Source: Adineta ricciae
Lineage: Eukaryota; Rotifera; Eurotatoria; Adinetida; Adinetidae
Direction: 5' to 3'
DNA length: 64,000 nt
Assembly: GCA_905250025.1 (NCBI GenBank)
Contig: CAJNOJ010000103.1
Span: forward strand, 186,001 to 250,000
The notes under the pieces are model-generated. The model did not search any database. It had not been told where the DNA came from and was given only the letters and a program-made list of their open reading frames with translations. The translations under genes were made by a program, and so were the position numbers. Each line of letters begins with the position of its first letter. Within the stretch, counting starts at the first letter, position 1. Shown in pieces: positions 10,147-22,730 of this stretch.

Positions 10147-13100
10147 ATGCCTTCACGTGCAAAAAAGATTCTTTCGCCCATACCTGTCGTTCCAAATACT
10201 GAACAAAGTGTGACAGATATGATTAGACAGGTGAGATGAGTTTTTTTTATAGTAACACGTTCAGAGATATTCTATTCCAGAGTCAATCGGTATTTTCTTC
10301 ATCGGATCAAGACGCGATTCGATCATTATGTGAACAATTAGTTAATTTGTTGATTGTTTCGTCTTCATCGGATCCGCCTAATACATCGTTGAGAAAATGC
10401 GTTGTGAAGTGAGAGATTTGTGGGATGAAAAGTTCTTTACTTTTAGTTTGTTTTTCTAGAGGCTTTTCTCATTTACGAGAGGAACAGTATGAAAACGTAC
10501 TTGATGAGTGTACGAAACATTTACGTGAATTCTTCAATCGCCAAGGCAAAGAACATCGTCTTGAATATATTTCGATGTTGAATTATTTAATCGAGAATTT
10601 TCCATTTGGTAACAACATTTCTGTAATTTCGAAAAAAACCTATTCCAATGCTTTTAGGTTTGGCTTGTATTTTGAGAATGAAAAGTACAAGTAAGTTCCG
10701 TTCGTTACGCACATTGAGTGATTGATCAGTCCTCTTTAGTTTCCAATCAGTTGATTATCATTGGCGAAGAACTCTGGTCGGACATTCAGTCAGTGATTCT
10801 TTTTCTTCTTCAGTTGAAGTTCGGTGTTTTGTAGATCGACCAACGTTCCTCATCAACGATTCAATCTGTTTCAACAACTTCAATACTATTTAAAAGTAGT
10901 CGTTTTTCTTCTTCCAAAATTTCAACAAGAACTGGAACGAGATGGAATCATTTCTCGGATTATTCATGAAATGCTAAACGATGGTTAACCTTTCAATCGA
11001 TCGGACTGAATGAAAATGAGATGTTTTTTTTTATTTAGAGAATACAGTGACATTAGAAATTCGTTTGACTTGCTCACTGGTTTGGCATCTTTTGAAAGAC
11101 AACGATCAACTATCACCACATGAAAAAGTCAAAATTAATTTCTTTTACAAATGGATAGTTTGTATCTTAGTCTTTTTAGTTGAATCGCATGACAGAAGTC
11201 ACTGAAGTAACTTTGTCTCGACTAGCGTTGTACTTTGGTTTGATCAAAACAACAATGACAAACGAGCTGCGCGATACGAGCTTCTTTCTTCAATTGTTGG
11301 AAGATATTCTTGCTTTCAAAACGTTTGATTTGTTTCATCTCTTCTGCTTTCGCTAAAATCGAACTTTGAATATAATAGACGTGAGGCAACAATCATGGTT
11401 GGAATATCCAAAGCATTGGAAACATATTCAGAAGCATTGACGTAACAACAACTGATCTTTTATAAAGAGTTTTGTATTTTTATTTTTATAGTTCAACATG
11501 GACTGGTCTCGATGCAGCGTCATTGAAAGATATTGCAAAACAATTGTTAACTTTTGCTTGGGATCATTTTAGCTACAATGTTGAAGTAATTGACATTGAA
11601 ATAAAGGATGTTTAACAATGATCTTTCTTTGTGTTTTAGACGGTTCGACATTGTTCAGCAAATATCTATTCGAATACGTTCAAGATAACTATGAATCATA
11701 GTAAAGTCATTCATTAAGAGAATGATTATTTGATTGGATCATTTAGGTGAACTTCGTCAAACAATAATCGATTCCCAACTAACACTATTAAAACAGCTTC
11801 CGTGGCAAAAAGATGGTTGTTCATTAGCTTATCATACATTACTCGAATACTTGTCGGTTAGTGATATCCTTCAATGGAATCCCAAATTACCCGATTCATG
11901 TTTAATGGCAATGAACGATCGAGGATTAGCATCAGAGGTCAATTTTCATGTTATCCGAGAAGGAAACGAACTTTTGTTTTTCTTAGGCGAGTTATCTGTA
12001 TTGTGTCCTTTGTCATAAACATTATGAAGAAGAAAAAGTCAAAGATAAATGGAAACAAATTTGGCTAAAACCGGTAGTTCAAGCATTGGATACATCATCG
12101 CCATTGCATCGATTTCTCATTGCTGAAGTACGATATTGATCGGATGTTCTATTGAATATATTCGACTTTCTCTCTAGTATATTCTACCGAAAATTTTCAA
12201 AGCTCATCCGGATTGCTTACAGGATTTCAAAGAAATTACAAGTAAGACAAAGAGTAATCTGTACATGAAGAAAGATTATTGTTTTCTGTTATTTTAGTGA
12301 ATCCTCGAACAGTAATTGTTTGTACTCGTATTGGTCGAACTCTGGGTTTATGTCCGAACATCTTTTCATTAACATCGCAATCTGCAAATGAACACGAACT
12401 GATTCGTCAAGGAATTACAAGTGAAGACGAACAAGTATAACTTTTAAATGATATTAATCTATCGATCATTGATTGTTGTGCTCTAGATTTGTCTTGATTG
12501 TCTGTTTATTCTTTGTGAAAACCCGAAAACAACCGAATCCATCAACGAAATCGAATTTCAATTGATCAAATACTTTCTTCAAATGAACATCGACAACGGC
12601 ACAACTTCATTCAGAAATCAATCGATTTCATTGCTTAAGAAAGTAAGTCAACCGATTTTCTTCTCAAACGTCTTCCACTAATCCATTCGTGTACAGCACT
12701 TCATTCGTATAAAAGACAGTTGGTTGTTATGCGCAAGGCAAAAACTGAAAAGCAACGCTCAAGATTTCGATAATCTCACAAAACGATATCGAGTATGGTG
12801 ATTGTTGAAGGGTAAACCATTTCAATTGTATTCTTCTTTCAGACTCACTTGAAATGGTTGATAAATTGGTGTTGTTCTAATTTATATTTGGAAGGATCCT
12901 ATGCTCAACGTCATTTAGCTATTTTAACTTTACATTGGCTAATTCATTTACATGGATCTGATGGAATTCAAACAGTTTGTCGTGAGTTACAAACAGGTTT
13001 ATTTTCTGATAAGAAAATATGATGATATTTTTGGCAAATAGAAAAACTAAAACTCTACGATTTTCAAGAACTACTTGATGAAAATTCCATGGAATTTTTG

Positions 13101-16100
13101 TTTAATTGCTTATGGGACACGTATGAAGACATTCGGCAATATTGTTTGGAGATTTTAATTAAGTTGAACGTAAGTTTTCATTTCTCTGATAGATAATCCA
13201 TTTCGCTAAGGATTCAATGGTTTCTTTGGCATAAATTTGCTTCAATAATCGATCGGGAATTGAATTATAAATAGCTGCACTCGTTTGTAAATAAAGTGTT
13301 AGAAGAATAGTTTCATCCGAATCGTAGGGATTGAGATATTTACATTCTTGCTTATGAATTTGTTTTCTCTCTAATGCATATTGAATGCCTTGTTCGATAT
13401 TATTATTATCATTAGTAATCACGTCGATCAGGTCGAAGAATGTTTTCGTGAGTAAATCGTTCGAATTCGATTGAACTTGAACTGATCGAAGAATCTCATC
13501 CTTTGAAAGACCGTTGAATGCATTAACAAGCAGATCGATGTACGCGATGAAGATAGTCGAAGGTGTTTTCGTGCCAAACATTCGCTTGATACAATCTTGA
13601 ATAATTTCTGCACGTTTCGTCGACGGATGTTTGGAATAGAAATATGCAATAGGTGATAAACGAAGTAATGATGATGGAGTAGCAATGAGCTTCGAAGTTT
13701 TCCGTTCCATGTCAACTGCGATACCAAGAGCATGAGCAGCTTGTGTTTCACCAAATAAATCAATTGACTTTTTCAAATGAACACGCGGAGTAAAACAATG
13801 ACCGGCCGGACACATGTAACTAGAAGATTTTCTATACGTAAAAACAAAAAATAAGCAGATTAGAATAGTTTACCTATTCATCCACCATTGAAAATATCTT
13901 TCTAAAAGATGATCTTGCGAATATCCTCCATGATGTGCGAGACTTGCGAGAAAGCATAACGTTAATGATACGTCATCCGACCAAACTAAAGCTATGTCAT
14001 CGTGTTCGCTAAATTCCTTTTCCATTTGGATATGTTCCAAGATATAAGGATCTATCAGATGAGTTAATAAACCATCAGCTAATGTCATCGCGTAAATTGA
14101 TGTGACTATTCGATTGTATTCTTCGTTATTTTCGATAGTTGGTGGATCGATCGGTGACATTTTATGAGGACGAACACCTAGTTCAATTATCCAATCTTTT
14201 TCGGAATAATCCAACGATTCATTCGTCATTTTTCGACTTTCAGAACTTCGTAGACTTAGAATTGAATAAAATAAATTTCAATGGCTCCGAACGAAAGAAA
14301 AACACGATGATTGTGTGTGTGTGAAAAAATATATCTCGAAGCGATAAAGCAAATATACGTTGTTTTTCTTTGTTCTTTTCCTTCTCGTAGGTTGCCACGT
14401 GTAGAAACATTGACCTTCGCGTTGAAATCTTGTTCGATCGTGTTCTACAGTTATTATCCAGTACACAACCGCCTGAAACAGCAAGCGGCTCGACGCTCGT
14501 ACAATGTATTGCACAAGTAAACCTGAAAAAGCTGCCAGAACTAGTAGGTCATGATCGAAATAAACAAGAAGATCAAGTTTATCTCCTGATAAATCACATC
14601 ACGAAAAGATTAGACAATGAAGTGAAACAAGCGAAAATCAATTTGTATCAAGCAGCAAAAAACGGACCCATGTACGGATGTTTAAGTGGAATCAATGCAT
14701 TGTTAACGATTGTGCAATCTGATAAGTAAGGAACGAAATTTTCATCATGCAAAGAGGAAAATACGAACGAAAAAATCCGTTTAGATACGAGAGTCAAGAA
14801 GATATTGGTCCATGGCGTTCACTGTTTGCTCATTTGATCGATCTATGCTTAGAAATTGCATCGATCACTGGCCCAATTGTTAGTTCATCATCACCGGAAG
14901 GAATGATGCCTATGGAACTAACTGATAGTACGTTCGTCGAATGTTTTATTGTGATTCTAATATACCGTTTGATCTGTTTTTAGTCAGTGATAAAGTTGAA
15001 GGTGAAAATCTTAACGGTCAAGTTACTTCGCAGATGTTATTAGTATGTTGTTGGAGAACAATCAAAGAGATATCGCTATTGTTCAGCCGATTGGGACTAC
15101 TTGGAATAAAATTCATTCAAAATAAAGATCAATACAAATTTATTAGTTTAAATCAGGTACTGATCTCTGCTCCTCATTGAACTCTCTATCTTTATATTAT
15201 AAGAAAGTAAAAATTGTTTTCTGCAATTTTTGATATTATCAGTATAAATGACGTACAATTGATGTGGGGTGTTTTTTCATAGGTTCACACTATATGTAAT
15301 TATTTCATGGAACAATTACTAAAGTCACGGCATTGTGGTGCATATGAACTAGCGTATACAGGCTTTGTGATCATGTGCGAACAACTATGGAGGTAAAAAT
15401 CGAATGTTTGTTGCTGAGAGATGAATATTCATTCGGAGTATTCGTTTTCTAGTTCGAATTGCAGTGAACTATGTAATTTACCGATCGAATGGATTGAGAA
15501 TGGAATCAAAATGGTTGAAGAAAATACTCTCGATCGAAATAAATTGTGTTTAACGCGACGGTCAGGTGGTTTACCGTTTTATCTTCAATCGATATTAACT
15601 GATGAACCGATTAAACAACGAGGACAACAACGAACGTATGTCGCAAAATTAATGGAAACTCTACTAAATATCATTCAAAACGACCCGGATACAATCGACG
15701 TCGATGGAGAAAAGTTAGAAAACAGTCGAAAGGTCTGACTGGTGTAGGAATAGTTTTGAGAAACGTTGTCGTTTTGTATAGATTCATGCGTACAATACCG
15801 CACGTTCATTTTACCGTAATCAACGATTTGCTAATGATGTTTTACCGTACATCGAACGTGGTCTTCTCTTGTCGATTACTGGTTTTACATCATCGATCTG
15901 GATGATACGAAATAGTGCTACACTACTTCTGTCAACTATCGTTCAACGTATATTCGGTCCATCGAAAACTAAAGATGGTGAAGATAACTTATCGAAAAAG
16001 AATAGTATGACTTCAAGAGAATTTTTCAATAAGTATCCATCATTATTTCATCTGTTCTATCAACAATTGCAACAAACAACGAGGTATACACTGTATTTCA

Positions 16101-18352
16101 GTATCAATTTTAACGCCCTTCTTTTTCAGTACTCGTTCATCGATTGAATCATTGTCATCTTCAAGTTTATTTGCAATTTTATTAATTCTTCGTCGACTCT
16201 ATCCGAGTCCATTAGATGGTATTGATTGTTCATTAACACTCGATAAACTTTTACCATTTGTGATCAAGTAAATATTCCTTTCTCGATTTCATTCTCAATA
16301 CATTTTCCGACAAATAACTAGGTGTGAAGAATCTCCACTACTGCGTATACGTGAACATTCATCGAAAGCACTCTTAGCTTTGATCAATCATGATCAATAT
16401 TCCAGTATTATCCATGAACGNTATCCGAGTCCATTAGATGGTATTGATTGTTCATTAACACTCGATAAACTTTTACCATTTGTGATCAAGTAAATATTCC
16501 TTTCTCGATTTCATTCTCAATACATTTTCCGACAAATAACTAGGTGTGAAGAATCTCCACTACTGCGTATACGTGAACATTCATCGAAAGCACTCTTAGC
16601 TTTGATCAATCATGATCAATATTCCAGTATTATCCATGAACGACTGAAACAATTAATGAAAGGAAAAGTTCGACAAAATACACTCCACGGTCGTTTACTT
16701 CAAGTCTGTTCTTCGATAAAAAAGGAATTCTTGTCCATAAATCTCTACTCATTAGGTCAATGCCATCTTTCAATCGATGAAAAAACATCATCTTCAGTTC
16801 AAGTTCGAACCGAATTTCAGTGTACAAGAAATGCTTTCTTCATTACAATGGTGCATCTATGAGTTCGTATGAATCTGCTCTTATTTATAAAACTTTCGAT
16901 TCGATTTTTAGAAACAATTGTTCGTTAACACAATATTGTTATCTGGAATTCCTCTACAATATTCATTGTCAAATTCCTTCAACTCAACTGACGAACAGTA
17001 TTAATGAATATGTGAATTTCATATTGAAAACTGGTGATAAAGTGACCATTGGCGGTGATGATTTGACTCAGATCGTAACCCGTTTGATAGTTCGCTTGGA
17101 AAATGTTCCAGTTCAACTAAAACTTTTTCTTTTTGTCGAACAAACTCAGACAGAACTATGTTTTATTGAAACACTTCTAACAGAAAATGATTTATCTCGT
17201 TTCGAGAATAATCTTCGACAATGGCTCGTCGATCTATTGTTAACAATGGATTTATTTAACGAGCAACTCTATACCAAAGCATGTGAATTACTTTTGAAAA
17301 TGATTGATAAAGCAAACAACTACGAACGATTAACAAGACGAATTGTTGAATTGATTGAAAATCTACGACGGTAAAGAGAAAGCATTGTTTTGCACGATCA
17401 AACACTCACTTCAATCTTTTGTTTTAGTCCGATGAGTTTAGCAGCTAGTTTTAATCTAATTGGTGAATTATTACCCTTATCGTCACCAACGAACAACAAA
17501 GAAGATCTAATTCAACTTGTTTACAATCGAATGAACGATTTTATTGATGGCGAGAGTAATGACGAATGCGCTTGTGCTATTCTCAATCTCCTGAGTAAAG
17601 CACGATCGTGTTTATACGATGCATCGAACGGTATTGAACGTTGATATCTTGTTGGTTTAGATTTGCTTTTGTTGTTTGTTTTAGTGGAAAGTAAATGTCG
17701 ATATTGGAGATTGATATTGAAACTTTCCTCATTTCCCTCGGATCTCGTTCGAGAGAGATTAACTAAACTAATGCCCACGATATTGAACGATCAACGTCTT
17801 TCTGGTGTGTTTGGTGCTAACTGCTATTTAGCACAAAATGTTCTCTTTGAACATTTTACAAAAGATGCGTTATCCGATGTTTCAAGTGATTTATTTGTTA
17901 ACCTTATTGTTGAATTATTTACTGATTTACTAAATGATATCCATTCCAGTGATGATGATAACGGTGGTGAGGAAGAATTGAGTTTAGATCGTCGTTTATG
18001 GCCAGCATCCGAAGGTTATAATAATGTATTCGTATCCGAAAATGAGACCTGTGATCATTATTGTGCACGTTACGGTGAACATTTACTTGATTCATTAGGA
18101 CAAATTTTAGGCAAATCTGAAGAAGAAAACCTGAAGAAAACTATTGCTGTGATTCGCGATGATTCTAATCGATTGATTGATATACAATCAGAAGCATTCA
18201 ATCGATTTTTAGTTCGACAACGATCGACTGTGAGATTGAATTTAATGATGAAATTTCTCCGTGTGACCAACACATTCCAAGAAGTTCATCTCGAAAAATT
18301 ACCGCAACAGTGGATTTGTGATAATCAAGACAAAAGAAATTCATTGATTTAG
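10147..18352 (+). CDS. THADA: THADA/Trm732 homologue (tRNA 2'-O-methylation partner, ARM/HEAT repeats)
   Basis: A large alpha-helical-repeat protein; yeast Trm732 pairs with the Trm7/FTSJ1 methyltransferase to modify tRNA position 32. Many exons are separated by introns of about 50-70 bp. Family blocks recalled from THADA are clear: NGPMYGCLSGINALL, PIVSSSSPEGMMPME, TSQMLLVCCWRTIKEISLL, SRHCGAYELAYTGFV, LTRRSGGLPFYLQSIL and, in the DUF2428 core, FTSSIWMIRNSATLLLSTIV-QRIFG with NSMTSREFFNKYPSLFHLF. The N-terminal third (MPSRAKKILSPIPVVPN..., from 10147) is diverged, so the start is less sure. The protein is roughly 1,600 residues. One intron (13170-14390) is about 1.2 kb, flanked in phase by ...EILIKLN and VATCRNIDLRVEIL, and contains an antisense gene. 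Two assembly joins (N at 16421 and 18444) duplicate 221 bp each; collapsing the first restores a continuous frame. The stop is at 18350-18352. Confidence 0.88.
13159..14229 (-). CDS. ADP-ribosylglycohydrolase (DraG/ARH)-like protein nested antisense in a THADA intron
   Basis: A predicted relative of enzymes that remove ADP-ribose from proteins. Two exons (14229-13874 and 13831-13159, 42-bp GT-AG intron, in phase) give 342 aa. Family blocks are visible: AMTLADGLLTHLI where GxxxGDxxG is usual; VWSDDVSLTLCFLASL where W(T/S)DDT is usual; GGYSQDHLLERYFQWWMNR, then CPAGHCFT; and a C-terminal DSDETILLTLYLQTSAAIYN then SIPDRLLKQI where the family has DTDT...GAYYG...IPERW. The two acidic pairs survive, but the Thr of the first motif is Val and the glycines of the N- and C-terminal motifs are mostly gone, so activity is doubtful. 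The last codons and stop (13159-13169) overlap the THADA exon on the other strand. Exon-level open frame of 1029 nt argues against decay. Origin (animal or bacterial) is undetermined. Confidence 0.75.
16200..16420 (+). repeat. 221-bp assembly overlap A, left copy
   Basis: Identical by eye to 16422-16642 and separated from it by one N (16421). It contains a THADA exon end, a short intron and the next exon start. This is best explained as an unmerged contig overlap. Confidence 0.93.
16422..16642 (+). repeat. 221-bp assembly overlap A, right copy
   Basis: Second copy of 16200-16420. The THADA frame continues from this copy (IIHERLKQLMKGKVRQN), so removing one copy plus the N gives a normal gene. 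Confidence 0.93.
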
Positions 18353-18443
18353 TTGAAGTCAAGTTTCGTTTTGTTTTTTTCTCTTCTCCTTAATAAAAAG
18401 AAGAAATGATTTCATACTACGAATTATCTTTCATTTCAAATGA
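18223..18443 (+). repeat. 221-bp assembly overlap B, left copy
   Basis: Identical by eye to 18445-18665, separated by one N (18444). It includes the last 130 bases of THADA (stop at 18352) and the start of its 3' flank. Confidence 0.93.
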
Positions 18444-18444
18444 N

Positions 18445-18665
18445 ATCGACTGTGAGATTGAATTTAATGATGAAATTTCTCCGTGTGACCAACACATTCC
18501 AAGAAGTTCATCTCGAAAAATTACCGCAACAGTGGATTTGTGATAATCAAGACAAAAGAAATTCATTGATTTAGTTGAAGTCAAGTTTCGTTTTGTTTTT
18601 TTCTCTTCTCCTTAATAAAAAGAAGAAATGATTTCATACTACGAATTATCTTTCATTTCAAATGA
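18445..18665 (+). repeat. 221-bp assembly overlap B, right copy
   Basis: Second copy of 18223-18443, carrying a false partial THADA 3' end with its stop at 18572-18574. It should not be annotated as a separate gene fragment. Confidence 0.93.
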
Positions 18666-19282
18666 TTTTCATTATATTAGTTATTAATTTTGTTGATTCT
18701 TGTTCGTTTCGAAAAATCATCCCAAGAATCGATTATTTCATTGAGATAATCCAGACGAAAGATTTGTTGATTTACTTGTGAAATCAACATATTTCCATTT
18801 CACTTTTGCTTTCATTAAGAAAAGAGAATGTTTGATGCAACTAATTTTATTTAATTCGATCAGATAAAACTTTAAAAAAGGTTTAAAAAAAAGCCGTTGC
18901 CGTCATATCTTACAAACCATAATGATTTTCTAAAAGGAACAAGTTTCATAAAAGTATAGTAATCTTATGAAATCAAACCGCAGATGAGAACAACTATCAC
19001 TTTTCCCTCTTGTCCATTCTTCTATCTCTCAGTTACACTTTCAAATGAAATGAAGTTCAATAAAGCATAAACTTACTTAAAAAGATTGCGATTAAGCCTA
19101 AAAATGAAGTATTTACATAAGAATATATGACAAGCGAAAACTTTAAAGTGTTGTTGACTCGAGTTGAATGTTAATACTCAAATACGGATTTTACTAATCT
19201 AATGTCAGTTGGCAATTACTCTATAGTTGCCATCAGAACATCTGATGTAGTAAATCCACACATACTCGGCCTTCAACTTGAG
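18666..19282. other. Intergenic stretch
   Basis: AT-rich DNA downstream of THADA. No coding, RNA or repeat structure recognised. Confidence 0.5.
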
Positions 19283-19483
19283 CTAACGCTTCATGATCTT
19301 TTCTTTGATATTGGAATAATTTACTGATTTACCAACAACAACAGCGATGACGAGAAGATTACCAAGGAATAATGCTGATGAGGGCGGTAAACCTTGGTCT
19401 GGTGTTGGTGGTAGCGTAATAAACCACGCATCAGCATCATTGTTATCTTCAGGTTCGTCAAAAATTGGATCGAGATCATCCAT
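19283..19483 (-). CDS. Small acidic one-TM ORF or terminal exon, 66 aa, doubtful
   Basis: ATG at 19483 opens an acidic segment (MDDLDPIFDEPEDNNDADAW), then a Pro-rich stretch, one hydrophobic span (SALFLGNLLVIAVVVG) and a short basic tail, which is a plausible C-tail-anchored or type I layout. A good acceptor (CTTCCAG) lies upstream at about 19500, so this may be the last exon of a gene whose 5' exon I cannot find. No family is recognised. Confidence 0.35.
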   Translation of the reverse strand: MDDLDPIFDEPEDNNDADAWFITLPPTPDQGLPPSSALFLGNLLVIAVVVGKSVNYSNIKEKIMKR

Positions 19484-20394
19484 TACGAATACGGGGGCGA
19501 CCTGGAAGACATAAAGAATATGCAACCTGTTTTCATCAAAAACATTTACTATAAAGCCATTATGGAGTGATATGCCGAATAAGATCAAAGTAGAACCAGA
19601 CGTTGAAGCATCAATTCATTCTCTAATTTGTTAAAACATTCGCTCTTTCTAACTAAAGGAATCGGATCGTTCATTGCAAACCATTCTCAACATCTATCGA
19701 TATAATTCCATGTCAGAACGAGTTCTTCCATACATGAGAATGAAAACACGCACAATATAGGTTGTCTGCAAGGTTCCTGGGAAAACTGGTCGACTACAAA
19801 CGTGTAACATACGGTTTTCACCGCTGTATGAAGTGCCCATTTTCAAGATAGTACACTAGTTTTAATTTATTTCCTTCACTGACGTTACAGAGAAAAGAAT
19901 CGATGTGAAGTTAGCACCAAAAAATTCGATGACAACGGTAGACAAACGGTACTTTCCGAAACAAAATTTGACTCCGAGTCGAATGGTAACAATTTTATTT
20001 ACCCGAAGATGATTGCGAAAATATCGTCTAACTTTCTTCTCTTATATGTGTGCAACAGATATTCCATTGGCAATCGCCTTCAAAGTATGCCATCTGAAAT
20101 ATGAACCCACCTGATTGTGCAAACACCTTTCTTTTCTCCAATACATCAATACGGTGATTGGGTCAAACCTATTGTATCATCCTAAGAATAGATACCTCAT
20201 GCTGCTAGAGGTGCAAGTCGGTGGCGACTCAAGATACTTGAATTTTTTCCTAGTCCAGCGACAGAAACCATATGCTCACACTTGCGGTAGAAGAGTATTT
20301 GCACAAATTTTTCGGACAGGCTGAATGTTCTGATCATTGATTTGTTAAAGAAAAAAATAACAATATACACAAAGACATCAACGTGGAGAAAAGA
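19484..20394. other. Intergenic stretch
   Basis: About 900 bp with no convincing gene. The ORF at 20115-20324 (+) has no splice or family support. It may include upstream exons or the promoter of the small gene to its left. Confidence 0.45.
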
Positions 20395-22501
20395 CTACAT
20401 CCAAATCTCAATAGCATCACCATCATTTTTCACTTGAATTTTCTTTTGATCAACGGTTTCGCTGGGATATGTTTCATAACGTTTCATAAAAATATATTCA
20501 CGTGAAAACGGATCATCTAATAATGTGTCTCGCTTATAACATAGCTTGAGATGAGATATACATTTCAATTGAGTAAGAATTTCTTCGATGATAAATGCAC
20601 AATTATCAAACGAATAGACTTGGAATTCAACTTCTTCGACGAGTGGAAAACGTTTAATAAACTTTCCAATCATGTTCGATGGGAAATGAAGATTTTCTGC
20701 TCGAGATTTGATTGATTTAATTTGCTTGAAGATTTCAAATAAAGACGAGTTATCGATGAAAGACGGGGAAACGAACAGCGGAGTATTAACAATGATTTTA
20801 GTTACATTGAGACATTTCCTTAAACAAGAAAAAACATAATATTTGCATTTATTCTATTCGAATTTATCAAATTTACTGTAAAATCAATTCGACATGTTTC
20901 CACCGAGATACACCAACTGAGGATCCAAACTCGATTTCGGCCAATTTCGATAAATGAATAAAATGCGAAATATCATTAATACAGCTCTGTACATCATTAA
21001 AATTGTGTCTGCTTTGTGAAAAACGAACTGAAATCAGGCCAAATGATGAATTTCGAATTGAAGAAAGAAAGATTTTACCAATATTGTATAGATTTTCCCA
21101 CCATGAGTGTTCGACCGGCATTTCTATACGAAGATGTTCGACACCTTTGAAAAGACAAGAAGACCAAGTAATTTTTGCTTTCTCATTTGTTAAATACAAA
21201 TCAAAAGCTTTGGTATTAGGGTAAAACATCCAGTGATCATCGACGTGTTTCGTTGATGCTGTTTCAAATGCTCCAGTTTGAATCATCGGACATTTTATTT
21301 GGTAATCTCCAAGAAATTTGTGATGGTTTATTGTGCGCAACATAACTACTTCGCCTTCAAATGGAATATTAACTCTCCAGCGATCGATAATCATATGCCA
21401 ATTGGAATAAGTTTCAACAAAATAATCAAATGATCCAACAACTTGTTCTAGTCTTAAATTCGGTAATTTTCTATTTTGAATGAACATAAAAAACTCGAAT
21501 AGCTTCAAATGCGTCAGGTGCTGCTCAAACATTCGTTTCCAAACGATACCGTTAATGAAATTTTTGGGAAATCTCAATCGTGATGTTCGGAAACTATAAA
21601 ACAAAGCAAACCACATAAGATTGGGCAAACACCGTAAGACAAGCTCAACAAATTTAATCCCACATATATTTGTGATTACTAAATACAGAGATTCAACTTG
21701 TGTCAATACAGGAAGATCGTTTTGATCCATAAGTGATGAACCATTTAAATTCCTAGCAAAGATGAAACATTCATTAATGATGATGTCGTATGTGAATACT
21801 TACGTCTTTTGATTCGTCTCAAATTTGTCTGTAAGTTCGACTGCTAATTGTATATATTTTATCCGTTGACAAATACGAAAAATAGTTCGAATTGACAGAA
21901 AACAAGAAGCGGAACTTATACCGGCCATCCGTAGTCCAATTGATACAAGATTCAAATTCGCAGGAATGCCGGATTTCAAATCAAAATAGTTATACGGATA
22001 ATAAACGTTGATTGAACGTAATGGCGACGGATGTTTTAATAGTATGGAAAGCAATTGCGATTTCGATGTTAAAGGTAAGTCTTCATGACGATTGTTAAAT
22101 AAGTTGAATATGAGAAGTTTCCTGTAAGTCTTGATCTTTTCCAAAAGACGATCGATTTTAGTATTGAAGTCAACTGATAGTAATGAACACAATTGGAGGT
22201 TGGGAAAATTGTGTCGTCGAAAGAATAAACTAATAATAGCAGAATCATCACGAATTGTATCAGAAATTTTGATGGAAATGACTTGATGCTCATGGAAAAT
22301 CAGTTGAGAAGAAAGAAAATCGACTTGAGAACGAAAAGCATTCGCTGAAATATAAATCCGAAGTGGAATCGATTGAAGAATCGATGAAATACGTTGATTT
22401 AATGAATTAAAACTCGTGAAGATTTCAAATGCATCCAAATAATCAAAGATTTCGAAAAACAAATCAGTGGGTAAGTCTTCGAAACGAGTGCAACTCGTCA
22501 T
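20395..22501 (-). CDS. F-box protein with LRR-like region, 665 aa (copy 2 of 4)
   Basis: Three exons in phase: 22501-21804, 21752-20877 and 20818-20395. The N-terminus MTSCTRFEDLPTDLFFEIFD continues into YLDAFEIFTSFNSLNQRISSI, the F-box plus the LNxRI block shared with the other three copies. The rest is built of leucine-rich segments (FPNLQLCSLLSV, LPNLMWFALF, VEHLRIEMPV, SHLKLCYKR), suggesting degenerate LRRs. It is predicted to be an SCF substrate receptor. An upstream in-frame ATG at 22573 would add 24 residues; I prefer 22501 because other copies start just before the F-box. The introns are 51 and 58 bp. Confidence 0.82.
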
Positions 22502-22730
22502 ATCCGCAAAACACGAAAGAATACTTGGCGTTAGAATTTTAGGGAAATGAAAGCAACGATTGAAGAAGAACATGTTCTGTATATTGAACTATCTCATCTA
22601 TGAACAATAATGACGAACAGAAAGAAGATGCTCGACCGCGTCCGTTGTATGTGAATTCATCTGATTCGTGTTTATTGATTGAACTGTACGCAATGAATAA
22701 AAGAAGACATAATATGAGTTGTGTACAACT

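Noticed and set aside
16421-18444. Biological tandem duplications in THADA
   Set aside because: Both repeats are exactly 221 bp, identical and separated by a single N, and the gene is intact after collapsing; an assembly cause is far simpler.
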